Shown here piece after piece: positions 9,094-19,001 of a DNA stretch of 64,000 bases (its first letter is position 1; each line of letters opens with the position of its first letter). The stretch is taken from positions 29,158-93,157 of the forward strand of contig JALHQA010000009.1 of the NCBI GenBank assembly GCA_022842205.1. Reading direction: 5' to 3'. This DNA comes from Hyphomicrobiales bacterium. GTDB taxonomy: Bacteria > Pseudomonadota > Alphaproteobacteria > Rhizobiales > Methylopilaceae. The notes under the pieces are model-generated. The model was given only the letters and a program-made list of their open reading frames with translations. It searched no databases and was not told the DNA's origin. The position numbers were made by a program, and so were the translations under genes.

Positions 9094-10380
9094 ATGAGCG
9101 GGAAATCGGCCACGTTGATCGTGGACAACAAGTCTTTTGAGTTTCCCGTCCTCGACGGATCGACCGGTCCAGAAGTCATCGACATCTCGAAGCTTTATGC
9201 TCAGACCGGGATGTTCACCTACGATCCCGGCTTCACCTCGACGGCGAGCTGTCAGTCGACCATCACCTATATCGACGGCGACGAAGGCATCCTGCGCTAT
9301 CGCGGCTATCCGATCGACCAGGTCGCCGAAGGCGGCGACTTCATCGAGTGCTGCTATCTGCTGCTTTACGGCGAACTGCCGACGCGCGCGCAGTATGAGG
9401 AATTCGAGAACCGCGTGACGCGCCACACGATGGTGCACGAGCAGATGTCGCGTTTCTTCACCGGCTTCCGCCGCGACGCGCATCCGATGTCCATCATGGT
9501 GGCCAGCGTCGGCGCGATGGCGGCCTTCTATCACGACTCGACCGACATCAATGATCCAGTGGCTCGCGAGATCGCTTCCGTCCGCATGATCGCGAAAGTG
9601 CCGACCCTGGCGGCGATGGCCTATAAATATCACATCGGCCAGCCGTTCATTTATCCGAAGAACGACCTCGATTACGCGTCGAACTTCCTGCACATGTGCT
9701 TCGCGGTGCCGTGCGAGGAATACAAGGTGAACCCGGTGTTCGCCCGCGCCCTCGACCGTATCTTCACCCTGCATGCGGACCATGAGCAGAACGCCTCGAC
9801 CTCGACGGTACGTCTCGCCGGCTCATCCGGCGCCAATCCGTTCGCGTGCATCGCGGCCGGCATCGCCTGCCTGTGGGGTCCGGCGCATGGTGGCGCCAAC
9901 GAAGCCGCGCTCAAGATGCTGGAAGAGATCGGCACGCCCGACCGCATCCCGGAGTTCGTCGAGCGCGCAAAGGACAAGAACGACCCGTTCCGCCTGATGG
10001 GCTTCGGGCATCGCGTCTACAAGAACTACGATCCGCGCGCCAAGATCATGCAGCAGACATCGCGCGAGGTGCTGGGGGAACTCGGTATCAAGGATCCGCT
10101 GCTCGAGGTTGCCGTCGAGCTGGAGAAGGTCGCGCTCCACGACGAGTATTTCGTCGAGCGCAAGCTCTACCCGAACATCGACTTCTATTCAGGCATCACG
10201 CTGCGCGCGATGGGCTTCCCGACATCCATGTTCACTGTGCTGTTCTCCGTCGCCCGCACGGTCGGCTGGATCGCGCAGTGGAAGGAAATGATCGAGGATC
10301 CGGAGCAGCGGATCGGCCGTCCGCGCCAGCTTTACAGAGGCGAAGTCGAGCGTTCGTACACCTCGCTCGACAAGCGCTAG
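9094..10380 (+). CDS. gltA: Citrate synthase
   Basis: A 428-residue type II (Gram-negative, hexameric type) citrate synthase that condenses oxaloacetate and acetyl-CoA as the entry step of the TCA cycle. Recognisable blocks are [16 protein letters not shown], the helix around [20 protein letters not shown] with a catalytic histidine, [15 protein letters not shown], and the signature [15 protein letters not shown] with the oxaloacetate-binding histidine/arginine. ATG 9094 is preceded by AAAGGA with good spacing. Its stop codon overlaps the end of the convergent hydrolase gene by four bases, with no terminator between them. Confidence 0.97.
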   Translation: MSGKSATLIVDNKSFEFPVLDGSTGPEVIDISKLYAQTGMFTYDPGFTSTASCQSTITYIDGDEGILRYRGYPIDQVAEGGDFIECCYLLLYGELPTRAQYEEFENRVTRHTMVHEQMSRFFTGFRRDAHPMSIMVASVGAMAAFYHDSTDINDPVAREIASVRMIAKVPTLAAMAYKYHIGQPFIYPKNDLDYASNFLHMCFAVPCEEYKVNPVFARALDRIFTLHADHEQNASTSTVRLAGSSGANPFACIAAGIACLWGPAHGGANEAALKMLEEIGTPDRIPEFVERAKDKNDPFRLMGFGHRVYKNYDPRAKIMQQTSREVLGELGIKDPLLEVAVELEKVALHDEYFVERKLYPNIDFYSGITLRAMGFPTSMFTVLFSVARTVGWIAQWKEMIEDPEQRIGRPRQLYRGEVERSYTSLDKR

Positions 10381-10907
10381 GCGCGCCGTACGAGCTCCTG
10401 CAGCAGCGCGCGGCCCTTCGGCCAGCTTCCGAGCGCGCTGTCGGCATTGATATGGCCGAGCGGCCCCAGATTGACCAGGCGCGCGCCCCAGGCGCGCGCA
10501 AATGCTTCCGAACGGTCGATGTCCGCATAAGGATCGTTGGTGCTGGCGACGACTGTCGCCGCGAACGGGAGGCGCTCCATCGGCATGGGCGCGAAGCGCC
10601 GCGCCGGCGGCGGAACATGGGCCTCGGAATCGACATCGGCCGGAGCCACAAGAAGCGCGGCACGCACCGGCCGCGCCCCGCCATTCGCCCAACGTACCAC
10701 AGTCGCGCAACCAAGGCTGTGCGCGACCAGCACGACATCCGGTCCGGCAACGGCGATCGCGGCATCGAGATTGGCAATCCAGTCTTGCGGATAGGGATCA
10801 TCCCAATCGCCAAGATCGGCGCGCGGCGCGGGCAGCGCCCTTTCCCAATGACTCAGCCAATGATCCGGCCCCGAATTACCGAGACCCGGCACCAGAAGCA
10901 CGTTCAT
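10377..10907 (-). CDS. Small serine alpha/beta-hydrolase, RBBP9/YdeN type
   Basis: A 176-residue compact alpha/beta-hydrolase. The family signature [16 protein letters not shown] is at residues 7-22, the nucleophile elbow AHSLGC has Ser64, an acidic residue lies in STNDPY and the catalytic His in GHIN near the C-terminus. RBBP9/YdeN proteins are serine hydrolases with poorly known natural substrates. The start codon overlaps the lpxB stop (ATGA), so it is translationally coupled as the last gene of the lipid A/envelope array. That position suggests a link to acyl or envelope metabolism, but this is inference only. Confidence 0.88.
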   Translation of the reverse strand: MNVLLVPGLGNSGPDHWLSHWERALPAPRADLGDWDDPYPQDWIANLDAAIAVAGPDVVLVAHSLGCATVVRWANGGARPVRAALLVAPADVDSEAHVPPPARRFAPMPMERLPFAATVVASTNDPYADIDRSEAFARAWGARLVNLGPLGHINADSALGSWPKGRALLQELVRRA

Positions 10908-12064
10908 GACGATTTTCTTTTTGCTTGCGACAACACGATGCGCGCCGCGCGGCGGCTCGGCGGCTCCTTCACCTTCATTTTGACGTCGAGCTGCTTCAAC
11001 GCGCTTTCCTGGGTGCGGCGCTGAGGCGTCACCCGCAGCAGAGGTTTCAGCGCCGCGGCGATGGCGTCCGCCGTTGCATCGTCCGCGACGAATTCGGGTA
11101 TGGCCCGTTTGCCGAGAACAAGATTGGGCAGGAGTATGTGCGCCGCCGTAATCCGCACGAAGCGGCGTATCATCCGGGCCGCCGGCTCGACGAGATAGAC
11201 ACCCACCATCGGAATGCCGGACACGGCGAGCTCCAGCGTGGCGGTGCCGGACGCGGCGAGCGCGGCATTGGCACCGCGCATGGCGGCCAGCTTCTTCGCT
11301 TCTCCTTCCACGATGCGAGGCTTGACGGGCCAACTGCTCGCCAAGGACCCGATCTCGTCTTTCAGGCCGGGGGCCGCCGGGATCGTTACCTTGAGCTTCG
11401 GAACATCGGCCACGATCTCGCGCAGCACATCGCCAAACAGCGGCATGTGACGGCGCACAACCGAGGCGCGGCTGCCAGGGAGAACCATCAGATCCACGCT
11501 TCTGGTTATCGGCGGCCGTTCGCCGCGCTCTGGACGGAATTCATCGAGCCGTTCAACCAGTGGATGACCGACATATGTACAGGCGGGGCCGCCAAGCCGC
11601 TTATGCGCAGCAGGCTCGAACGGCAGCAGCGCCAGGACATGATCGACATAGGCGCGCATTTTCCGCGCGCGTTCGGGACGCCAGGCCCAGACCGACGGCG
11701 ACACATAATCGACCACCGGAAGGTCCGGCAGCTCGCGGCGCACGGCGCGCGCGACGCGATGGGTGAAATCGGGACTGTCGATGATGACCAGAACATCCGG
11801 CGGCTGCGCAAGAATGGCGTCGATCGTCTCGCGAATCCGGCGGCGCAGCAGAGGCAGACGCTTGAGGACGGCCGTCAGGCCCATGACGGCGATGTCTTCC
11901 ATAGGAAAGAGGCTCCGAAGCCCCTCTTTCTCCATGCTCGGACCGCCGACGCCGCGTATCGATATTCCCGGCGACTGCTCGCGCAGTTCGCGCATGAGCT
12001 TGAAACCGAGCTGATCGCCGGAATGCTCGCCGGCCACGACGAAGACATCACGACCGTCCTTCAT
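10904..12064 (-). CDS. lpxB: Lipid-A-disaccharide synthase
   Basis: A 386-residue GT-B glycosyltransferase (family GT19) on the inner face of the cytoplasmic membrane. It joins UDP-2,3-diacylglucosamine and lipid X (2,3-diacylglucosamine 1-phosphate) into the beta-1,6 disaccharide core of lipid A. Conserved parts are VFVVAGEHSGDQLGF at the N-terminus, IDSPDFTHRVARAVRR, YVSPSVWAWRPERARK, and LPGSRASVVRRHMPLF in the nucleotide-binding half. It overlaps lpxI upstream and the small hydrolase downstream, both by ATGA-type junctions, so its translation is coupled to both. Confidence 0.96.
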   Translation of the reverse strand: MKDGRDVFVVAGEHSGDQLGFKLMRELREQSPGISIRGVGGPSMEKEGLRSLFPMEDIAVMGLTAVLKRLPLLRRRIRETIDAILAQPPDVLVIIDSPDFTHRVARAVRRELPDLPVVDYVSPSVWAWRPERARKMRAYVDHVLALLPFEPAAHKRLGGPACTYVGHPLVERLDEFRPERGERPPITRSVDLMVLPGSRASVVRRHMPLFGDVLREIVADVPKLKVTIPAAPGLKDEIGSLASSWPVKPRIVEGEAKKLAAMRGANAALAASGTATLELAVSGIPMVGVYLVEPAARMIRRFVRITAAHILLPNLVLGKRAIPEFVADDATADAIAAALKPLLRVTPQRRTQESALKQLDVKMKVKEPPSRRAARIVLSQAKRKSS

Positions 12065-12894
12065 CGGGCCGTGTCCATGCCGAGGATGAAAAGGCCCTCG
12101 CGGTCTGCGGCAGCGATGAGCGCAGCCAGATCCGGCGTCATGACCTGACCGGCGGCGACCGCAATTCCGGACAAACCGGCCGCCTTGGTTCTGGCGACGG
12201 TTTCCACACCAATAGCCGGCGTATCGAGCCGAAGATCCTGCCCGCGTCGCGCCGCCTTGACGAACACGCAGCGTGACGACGGCACCTTGATCAGGCCCGC
12301 GGCGCGCATTTCGCCGGCGCGCGCGAGCATGCGGTCCGTGCCTTCCGCGGCCTCGATGGCGACGACACGCTTGTCGGCAACAACGGCGCCCTGCCCGATG
12401 TCGAAGGGCCCGAGCGCGTCGAGCACGTCGAATCCGAGCTTCGCCGCACGGACGGCTTCGGCCGACGGCTGATGCCGCCCGAGCGGCCCAGCGGGCAATA
12501 TGAGACCGGGCGCAACTTCATGCACGCCGCGCAGGACCAGCCCTTCACGCTCCAGCTCTCGCGTAAGGACGCGCAGCATCCCGTCGTCACCGGCGCCGAG
12601 CACACTGATCATGGTGCGGATGAAGCGCAGATCGGGAACGAAATCGAGGCTGAAGGACGGACGCGGCACAGCGCCGACAAACACGACCTCGCGCGCGCCC
12701 GACTCGCGGAACAGACGGAACATGCGCGACACCCGGCCCATTCCGGCCCAGGCGTGCGGATACTTCGCGATGGCCGGATCGGCCGCGCCACGAATACCGA
12801 TGAGAAAGAGAGAACGGCCATCCGCCGCGGCAGCATCGGCGACCGCCAGAGGAAAAGCCCCGGCCCCGCAGACGAGCGCAAGCGGAGCCGCCAT
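12061..12894 (-). CDS. lpxI: UDP-2,3-diacylglucosamine pyrophosphatase, LpxI type
   Basis: A 277-residue member of the LpxI family (formerly DUF1009). It hydrolyses UDP-2,3-diacylglucosamine to lipid X and UMP, the step done by the unrelated LpxH in E. coli. Evidence is the family N-terminus APLALVCGAGAFPLAVADAA, the blocks VFVGAVPRPSF and DDGMLRVLTRELE, and the C-terminal VKAARRGQDLRLDTPAIGVE. It lies between lpxA and lpxB, as in Caulobacter. ATG 12894 overlaps the lpxA stop by one base; the frame is open upstream but would run into lpxA. Confidence 0.94.
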   Translation of the reverse strand: MAAPLALVCGAGAFPLAVADAAAADGRSLFLIGIRGAADPAIAKYPHAWAGMGRVSRMFRLFRESGAREVVFVGAVPRPSFSLDFVPDLRFIRTMISVLGAGDDGMLRVLTRELEREGLVLRGVHEVAPGLILPAGPLGRHQPSAEAVRAAKLGFDVLDALGPFDIGQGAVVADKRVVAIEAAEGTDRMLARAGEMRAAGLIKVPSSRCVFVKAARRGQDLRLDTPAIGVETVARTKAAGLSGIAVAAGQVMTPDLAALIAAADREGLFILGMDTAR

Positions 12895-13694
12895 TACACG
12901 CCGCCGGTTCCGCGCGGCAGGCACAGGGCGCGGTCGCCCGCCCCGCGCAAGAACTCGATAACGTCCTGGACCGCCGGGTTCGACGCGAACTCCCCGGCCA
13001 CCTCGTCGACCCGCTCCTTGAGCGTGCCCTCTTCCGCGAACAGAAGCCTGTACGCACGGCGCAGCGCGTTGATGTCGTCGCGCTCGAAATTGCGGCGGCG
13101 AAGCCCGACGAGATTGAGACCCGCGAGATGGGCGCGGTTTCCGGTCGCCGTTCCGAACGGAATAAGGTCGCCTTCGAGACCGGTCAGGCCGCCAACGAAG
13201 GCATGCGCCCCGACGCGCGCGAACTGGATGACGGCCGAACCGCCGCCCATGATGACGAAATCGCCTACAGCAACATGGCCCGCCAGCATGACATTGTTGG
13301 ACAGGATGACATTGCTGCCAACCTTGCAGTCATGGCCGACATGCGAATTCGCAAGAAACGCGCACCGGCTCCCGATGACGGTCTGCATGCCGCCGCCTTC
13401 AGTGCCGGGGTTCATGGTGACGCCTTCGCGGATCAGGCAGTCATCGCCGATCGTAAGCGTCGAAGGCTCGCCCTTGTATTTGAGGTCCTGCGGCTCATGG
13501 CCGAGGGAGGCGAACGGAAAGATGCGGGCACGCGCCCCGATCTTCGTGCGTCCGGCGACGACGACATGGCTTTTCAGGGCCGAGCCATCACCGATCTCGA
13601 CATCGGGACCGATATGACAGTAAGGGCCGACCATGACATCGGCGCCAAGACGGGCGCCGTCTTCCACAATCGCGGTCGGGTGAATGCGCGTCAT
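12894..13694 (-). CDS. lpxA: UDP-N-acetylglucosamine acyltransferase
   Basis: A 266-residue left-handed beta-helix acyltransferase for the first step of lipid A synthesis: transfer of an R-3-hydroxyacyl chain from acyl-ACP to O3 of UDP-GlcNAc. The sequence begins IHPTAIVEDGARLGADVMVG and continues with regular hexapeptide repeats to about residue 190. The catalytic histidine block is NSHVGHDCKVGSNVIL. A helical C-terminal domain follows (RRRNFERDDINALRRAYRLL). It starts 2 bases after the fabZ stop. Confidence 0.96.
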   Translation of the reverse strand: MTRIHPTAIVEDGARLGADVMVGPYCHIGPDVEIGDGSALKSHVVVAGRTKIGARARIFPFASLGHEPQDLKYKGEPSTLTIGDDCLIREGVTMNPGTEGGGMQTVIGSRCAFLANSHVGHDCKVGSNVILSNNVMLAGHVAVGDFVIMGGGSAVIQFARVGAHAFVGGLTGLEGDLIPFGTATGNRAHLAGLNLVGLRRRNFERDDINALRRAYRLLFAEEGTLKERVDEVAGEFASNPAVQDVIEFLRGAGDRALCLPRGTGGV

Positions 13695-13696
13695 GT

Positions 13697-14161
13697 TCAG
13701 CGTTCGACCAGCATGGCGGAAACTTCGGCTTCGGCGACGATCTGACCGTCAACCTTCGCTTCGCCCCAATACCACCAGATGCCGCGGCGGGCTTTCAGCT
13801 TCTTCAGATGATAATGAATCTGGTCGCCCGGAATGACCGGCTTGCGGAACTTGCACTTCTCGATGGTCGTGAAATAGACGATCTGCGGCTTGTCGGCCTG
13901 AAGGTTCTGTATGCACAGAGCGCCCGCCGTCTGCGTCATGCCCTCGATGATGAGCACGCCCGGCATGACCGGACGGCCGGGGAAATGCCCCTGGAACTGC
14001 GGCTCGTTGAACGTGACGTTCTTGATGCCGATGCAGCTGTCGTCGCCGTCCATCTCGATGATGCGATCGACCATGAGGAACGGATAGCGATGCGGGAGGA
14101 GCTGCAGAATGCGCTCGATGTCCACACTTCCGAGTTCGCTTTTCGCTGTCGTTGCGTCCAT
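13697..14161 (-). CDS. fabZ: 3-hydroxyacyl-ACP dehydratase
   Basis: A 154-residue hot-dog-fold dehydratase acting on 3-hydroxyacyl-ACP in fatty acid elongation. It competes with LpxA and LpxD for the same 3-hydroxyacyl-ACP pool, which explains its place between them. The catalytic histidine is in [14 protein letters not shown] and the catalytic glutamate in the stretch [23 protein letters not shown] 14161 was chosen because the protein begins with the usual [15 protein letters not shown] region and the lpxD stop lies 4 bases upstream. The frame stays open further upstream, but only inside lpxD. Confidence 0.96.
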   Translation of the reverse strand: MDATTAKSELGSVDIERILQLLPHRYPFLMVDRIIEMDGDDSCIGIKNVTFNEPQFQGHFPGRPVMPGVLIIEGMTQTAGALCIQNLQADKPQIVYFTTIEKCKFRKPVIPGDQIHYHLKKLKARRGIWWYWGEAKVDGQIVAEAEVSAMLVER

Positions 14162-14165
14162 CACC

Positions 14166-15218
14166 TCAGCTCTCCCTGCCCTTGTCTGCGCCGCCCTTCT
14201 TCGCCAGCCGGCGTATGAACGCGGTTTCACGCAACCAGTCGCGTACCGGCTGCGCCGGACTGCCGCCATAGCGCGCACCGGCTGGCACATTGTTCATCAC
14301 GCCCGCCTGCGCCCCGACCTGCGCGCCGTCTCCGATCTCGATATGGCCGACCACCCCGGCCTGGCCGGCGATCACGACAAAATCGCCGAGCTTCGTGCTG
14401 CCGGAAATGCCGACATGAGAGACAATCACGCAGTGACGGCCAATGACGACGTTGTGGGCGATCTGTACGAGATTGTCGATCTTGGTGCCCTCGCCGATGA
14501 TCGTATCGCGCGTCGATCCGCGATCGATGCAGGTCGATGCGCCGATCTCGACATCGTCCTGGACAATGACGCGCCCGGTCTGCGGCACCTTGAGATGGCC
14601 GCGCGGGCTCATCGCGAAACCGAAGCCGTCCTGGCCGATGCGCGCGCCAGTGTGAACGATGACGCGGTTTCCGATCAGCGCATGAACGACCGTGGCATTG
14701 GGCCCGATGGCGCATTCGCGACCGATGCGGACATCCGGCCCGATGACGGCATTGGCGGAAACGACCGTGCCGGAACCGATCTCGGCGCGGGCGCCGATGA
14801 CCGCGCCGGGATCGACATGGACACCGGCCTCAAGGCGCGCGTCCGGATGGATATAGGCGCCGGGAACGATGCCCTCGTCCTCGAAGATGACGCCGGGCCG
14901 CATGGCGGCGGGATAGAGCTTGCCGGCGGCTGTCGCGAACGCGCGATACGGATCCTTCGACACCAGCAGGGCAAGGCCCTCCGGCGCGCCGGCTGTGAAC
15001 TCCGGCGTCACGAAACAGGCGGCCGCCCGCGTTTGCCGGAAAGCGTCGGCATAGGTTTTGTTGTCGAGGAACGTCAGATCGCCCGGCCCGGCCCGCTCAA
15101 GCGGCGCCGTTCCGGACACCGTGCGCGCGCCGTCGCCGCGCAGTTCCGCACCGGTCAGAGCCGCGATGTCGGCAATGGCCAGCGGCGCGGGAGGCGCGAA
15201 AAAACGAGGATCGCTCAT
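14166..15218 (-). CDS. lpxD: UDP-3-O-acylglucosamine N-acyltransferase
   Basis: A 350-residue acyltransferase that adds the second 3-hydroxyacyl chain (N2) to UDP-3-O-acylglucosamine. It has an N-terminal uridine-binding domain (to about 115, with [20 protein letters not shown]), then a long left-handed beta-helix of hexapeptide repeats. The catalytic histidine region is [20 protein letters not shown]. The C-terminal helix contacts ACP in the family. It is separated from upstream bamA by a 63-base gap that holds an 8-bp hairpin. Confidence 0.96.
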   Translation of the reverse strand: MSDPRFFAPPAPLAIADIAALTGAELRGDGARTVSGTAPLERAGPGDLTFLDNKTYADAFRQTRAAACFVTPEFTAGAPEGLALLVSKDPYRAFATAAGKLYPAAMRPGVIFEDEGIVPGAYIHPDARLEAGVHVDPGAVIGARAEIGSGTVVSANAVIGPDVRIGRECAIGPNATVVHALIGNRVIVHTGARIGQDGFGFAMSPRGHLKVPQTGRVIVQDDVEIGASTCIDRGSTRDTIIGEGTKIDNLVQIAHNVVIGRHCVIVSHVGISGSTKLGDFVVIAGQAGVVGHIEIGDGAQVGAQAGVMNNVPAGARYGGSPAQPVRDWLRETAFIRRLAKKGGADKGRES

Positions 15219-15238
15219 GGGGTGGCTTAAAGCAGAGA

Positions 15239-15260
15239 ACCGGCTGCATGAACAGCCGGT
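15239..15260 (-). terminator. Hairpin between bamA and lpxD, possible attenuating terminator
   Basis: An 8-bp perfect inverted repeat (ACCGGCTG / CAGCCGGT) with a 6-base loop, in the only real gap between bamA and lpxD. On the minus strand it is followed by a pyrimidine-rich but not uninterrupted T stretch, so it may be a partial terminator or an mRNA-stabilising stem. Confidence 0.4.
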
Positions 15261-15281
15261 CCCCGAAACGTGGCTAAACCC

Positions 15282-17666
15282 TTAGAACCGGCCGCCGCCC
15301 GAGAAGCGGAAGGCCTGCTCCTCGTCCGCGTCGTCCTTGGTGATGGCCCAGGCATAATCAAAGCGCAGCGGGCCCATCGGCGAGTTCCAGAGCAGCGAGA
15401 CGCCGACCGAGGAGCGAATGTCGCCGCCGTCGCCGACTACCGTCAAGTCGCCCTCGTCACATGCCGTGCAACCCTCGTAGTTCATCAGTGTACCCGCGTC
15501 GGCGAAGACCGCGCCCTTCAGGCCGAGGTCCTTCGGGATTCCGGGCAACGGGAACTGCACCTCCGCGGTGCCACCGAAATAGAGGGTGCCACCCAGCGCA
15601 TCGCCTGTCAGTTCATCGCGCGGGCCGATGCCCGACGATTCGAAACCACGGACGAGGTCCGGGCCCTTTCGGAAGTGATCGAGAATATTCAGCTCGTTGT
15701 CGTTCCAGCCCCAGACATGACCGGCCTGACCGCGCAGCATGCCGACCATGTCGGCGGGCAGCTCATGATAGTAGCGGACATCGGCCGTGGTGCGGAGGAA
15801 CTCGGAGTCGCCGCCAAGACCGGCGAAGTCCTGACGGAACTCGGCGCGGATGCCGTCCTTCGGGTTCAGGATATTGTCGAGCGAGTTGTAGACGAAGGAG
15901 TAACCGGCCTGCGAGGTGATGGTTTCGCCCTCCGCCTGCTTCAGCGCCACTGAGGCTTCCTGTCCATTGAGATCACCCAGGTCATCGCAGACAGGATCGA
16001 CTGAAGCATCACAACCGTCTTTGAGCCCGTCATCCAGCTCGATATCACGGCGATAGATCTGATAATTGACGCCGAAGGTCAGCGGATCGGTGATCGGGAA
16101 GCCGAGACGGAGCGCGCCGCCGACCGTTTCCATGTCGTAGCTGGTGGTGGAGTCGGAATCCCGCTCCTTCTGATACAGATCGAAGCCAGCCGCGATGCGA
16201 CGGCCCATGAAATAGGGATCGGTGAAGGAGAAGTCGTAGCCGCGGGTTTTCTGACCCAGCGTGGCGCCGACCTTCACATAGTAGCCGCGACCCAAAAGGT
16301 TCTTTTCGGACAGCGAAACTTCGCCGATCAGGCCATCGCCCGAGGCGTAGCCGGCGGCGATGGAGAATTCGCCGGTCGGCTGATCTTCAACATCGACGTT
16401 GACGATGATGCGATCCGGCGCCGAACCCGGTTCCGACGTGATGCGTACGGACTTGAAGAAGCCGAGGCGGTTCAGGCGCCGCTCGGCACGATTGATGAGC
16501 GCGTGATTGTAGGCATCGCCTTCCGCAATGTCGAATTCGCGGCGGACGACATAGTCGCGCGTACGGGTGTTGCCGCGCACATTGATGCGCTCGACATAGA
16601 CGCGGGAGCCTTCCTCGACCGAATAGACGACATCGACCGTGTGATTTTCGTAGTCGCGCGAGCCGCGCGGACGAACCTGCGCGAAGGCGTAACCGCGCGT
16701 CGCAAGCTCGAGCGACATGTTCTCGACGGTCTTCTCGACCTCGGTGGCGCTGTACACATCGCCGTCGTCGCCCTCGATCTTGCCGCGCAGCGATTCCGCC
16801 GGAACGTCAACCATCGAGGACTCCACATCGACCTTGCCGTAGCGGTAGACCGGGCCTTCCTCGACGGTAACGGTGATGATGAAGTTGTTGCCCGCGGCGT
16901 TGTAGTTCACCTCGGAGGACACCACGCGGAAGTCCGCATAGCCCTTGGAGAGATAAAAGCGCCGGACGAGTTCGAGATCCGCGGTCATGCGATCCGGATC
17001 GTAGACGTCGGATGTCTTCAGCCAGCTCAGGAAGTTCGACTCGGTCGTCGTCATCTCGTCGCGCAGGCGCGAGTCGGAGAATGCCTCGTTGCCGACGAAC
17101 TCGATCTCGGAGATTTCGCTCTTCGAATCTTCGTTGATGACGAAGACGAGATCGACGCGTCCGTTGGGGCGGGAAATGATCTGCGGTTCGACGGTCGCGT
17201 TGTAGCGGCCGGAGCGGCGATAAAGCTCAAGGATGCGCTGGACGTCGTTCTGCACGAGCGCGCGGCTGAACGGCCCGCGCGACTTCGACTGCACTTCCTG
17301 CGCAAGAACCTGGTCCTTGATCTTGCGATTGCCTTCGAAATTGACGCGATTGATGACCGAGTTTTCGACCACGGTGACGATCAGGCCGCCGCCCGTGCGG
17401 GTGACGGTGACGTCCTCGAACAGGCCGGTCGCGTAAAGCGCCTTCACAGCCTCGTCGATCTTCTCGCTGTTCAGGGATTCACCCGGCCCGACAAGGAAAT
17501 GCGCGCGAACGGCATCGGCCTCGACGCGGCTATTGCCCCGAACCTGAATGTTTTGAGCGTGAGCAGGCGTGGCGGACAACACGACAACGCCGCTGAGCAG
17601 GGCAAGCCCAGCTGCAACGAACAGTGCCGCGGTCAGTTTTGCAAACGCGCGGTACGCAAAAGCCAT
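15282..17666 (-). CDS. bamA: Outer-membrane protein assembly factor BamA
   Basis: A 794-residue Omp85 protein that inserts beta-barrel proteins into the outer membrane. ATG 17666 gives a classical signal peptide (positive AYRAFAK, hydrophobic core, cleavage after SATPAHA). About five POTRA repeats span residues 35-415, each ending near motifs such as NRVNFEGNRKI and ISEIEFVGNEAFSD. The 16-strand barrel follows, with signatures VRGFESSGIGPRD and GLKGAVFADAGTL, and it ends in phenylalanine (FSGGGRF), the usual outer-membrane targeting signal. An earlier in-frame ATG at 17726 would put 20 residues before the signal peptide and is unlikely. Confidence 0.97.
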   Translation of the reverse strand: MAFAYRAFAKLTAALFVAAGLALLSGVVVLSATPAHAQNIQVRGNSRVEADAVRAHFLVGPGESLNSEKIDEAVKALYATGLFEDVTVTRTGGGLIVTVVENSVINRVNFEGNRKIKDQVLAQEVQSKSRGPFSRALVQNDVQRILELYRRSGRYNATVEPQIISRPNGRVDLVFVINEDSKSEISEIEFVGNEAFSDSRLRDEMTTTESNFLSWLKTSDVYDPDRMTADLELVRRFYLSKGYADFRVVSSEVNYNAAGNNFIITVTVEEGPVYRYGKVDVESSMVDVPAESLRGKIEGDDGDVYSATEVEKTVENMSLELATRGYAFAQVRPRGSRDYENHTVDVVYSVEEGSRVYVERINVRGNTRTRDYVVRREFDIAEGDAYNHALINRAERRLNRLGFFKSVRITSEPGSAPDRIIVNVDVEDQPTGEFSIAAGYASGDGLIGEVSLSEKNLLGRGYYVKVGATLGQKTRGYDFSFTDPYFMGRRIAAGFDLYQKERDSDSTTSYDMETVGGALRLGFPITDPLTFGVNYQIYRRDIELDDGLKDGCDASVDPVCDDLGDLNGQEASVALKQAEGETITSQAGYSFVYNSLDNILNPKDGIRAEFRQDFAGLGGDSEFLRTTADVRYYHELPADMVGMLRGQAGHVWGWNDNELNILDHFRKGPDLVRGFESSGIGPRDELTGDALGGTLYFGGTAEVQFPLPGIPKDLGLKGAVFADAGTLMNYEGCTACDEGDLTVVGDGGDIRSSVGVSLLWNSPMGPLRFDYAWAITKDDADEEQAFRFSGGGRF

Positions 17667-17838
17667 GGGGTCCCCACCCTGGAAGGCCTGCCAAAAGTCC
17701 CCGCCCTGGCAGACGCAGAATCTCACTCTTTAACCAGCATCCGGTTTACCCGGATTCCCGTGAGCCGCAACGCCTTTTTGCTCTTGACGGGCAGCTTTCA
17801 CCAAAGCCGTTGCCCGCCTGCCACGGCTTACGAATCGA

Positions 17839-18981
17839 TCAGGACATTCCCCTACCGAAGAGGTCGTTCCAGGTTGCGAAAATCATCAAAGTCAAGATCA
17901 AAGCAATGCCGATCCTGAACCCGAATTCCTGAGCTTTTTCGCTAAGCGGACGGCCTCTGACCGCCTCGACGGCGTAGTACATGAGGTGACCGCCGTCGAG
18001 CAGCGGAATCGGGAACAGGTTCAGCAGACCGATCGAGACCGACAGGACCGCGATCAGGTGGACGACATACTGCACGCCCATCTGGGCGGCCTGCCCCGAC
18101 ACCTTGGCGATGCCGATGGGGCCGGTGAGCTGATCCGGCGACTCGGTGCCGGCAATGAGGCCTCCGATGAAGGCGAAGGTGCGGTCGACGACAAACCAGG
18201 TTTCCTTGACGCCGCCGACAAATGCCTCGATGGGCCCGTAGGCCTTGTGGCGGATATCGCCCGGGCTCGTTTCCGAGCGGCTGACGCCGAGCATGCCAAT
18301 CCGGTGCGTCTGGCCGAAATTGTCCTTGACCTCCTGACGCTGCGGAGTCGCGACCAGCCCGACCTCCTGCCCGTCACGGCGAACGGTGATGTTCAGCGGC
18401 GTGTCCGGGCTGATGCGCACGGTCCGCTGCATGTCGGAAAAACTTTCGACCTCGGACCCGTCGATGGACAGAACCACGTCACCGACGCGGAACCCCGCCG
18501 CCTCGGCGGCGCTGCCGGCCACGATCGTATCCACGCGCGCCTCGGTGACAGGGCGGCCGAGGAAATAGAAACTCGCCGTGAAGATCGCGATGGTGAGCAA
18601 GAAATTGGCGATGGGGCCGGCGGCAACGATCGCCGCCCGCTTATGGACCGGTTGGCCGAAGAAGCTGACCTTGCGTTCGCCCGCACGCATCTTGTCGAGC
18701 TTGTCGCGATCCGGCGCGCTGGCGGCATTCTCGTCGCCAAAGAATTTCACATAGCCGCCGAGCGGCACCGCGGCGATGCGCCAGCGCGTGCCATGCTTGT
18801 CGATCCGGTGCCAAAGCTCCGGTCCGAAGCCCATCGAAAAGGTCAGGATGCGAACCCCACACCAGCGCGCCACGAGAAAGTGGCCGAGCTCGTGAATGAA
18901 GATCACGACCGACAGAACGATAATGAAGGTCGGCAGAATGATGAGCGCCGACGATCCGAGATCTTGAAGAGTGCTGAGCAT
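17839..18981 (-). CDS. rseP: Site-2 intramembrane zinc protease RseP
   Basis: A 380-residue inner-membrane protease of the S2P family that cuts anti-sigma factors and remnant signal peptides. The zinc motif HELGH is at residues 30-34 within the first membrane helix. One recognisable PDZ domain (about 125-205, AGSAAEAAGFRVGDVVLSID) lies between helices 1 and 2. The second catalytic motif NLFPIPLLDGGHLMYY is near residue 318. Standing between dxr and bamA is the common arrangement and links envelope-stress signalling to outer-membrane assembly. Confidence 0.95.
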   Translation of the reverse strand: MLSTLQDLGSSALIILPTFIIVLSVVIFIHELGHFLVARWCGVRILTFSMGFGPELWHRIDKHGTRWRIAAVPLGGYVKFFGDENAASAPDRDKLDKMRAGERKVSFFGQPVHKRAAIVAAGPIANFLLTIAIFTASFYFLGRPVTEARVDTIVAGSAAEAAGFRVGDVVLSIDGSEVESFSDMQRTVRISPDTPLNITVRRDGQEVGLVATPQRQEVKDNFGQTHRIGMLGVSRSETSPGDIRHKAYGPIEAFVGGVKETWFVVDRTFAFIGGLIAGTESPDQLTGPIGIAKVSGQAAQMGVQYVVHLIAVLSVSIGLLNLFPIPLLDGGHLMYYAVEAVRGRPLSEKAQEFGFRIGIALILTLMIFATWNDLFGRGMS

Positions 18982-19001
18982 AAGATATTCCAGACTTCGG
19001 C

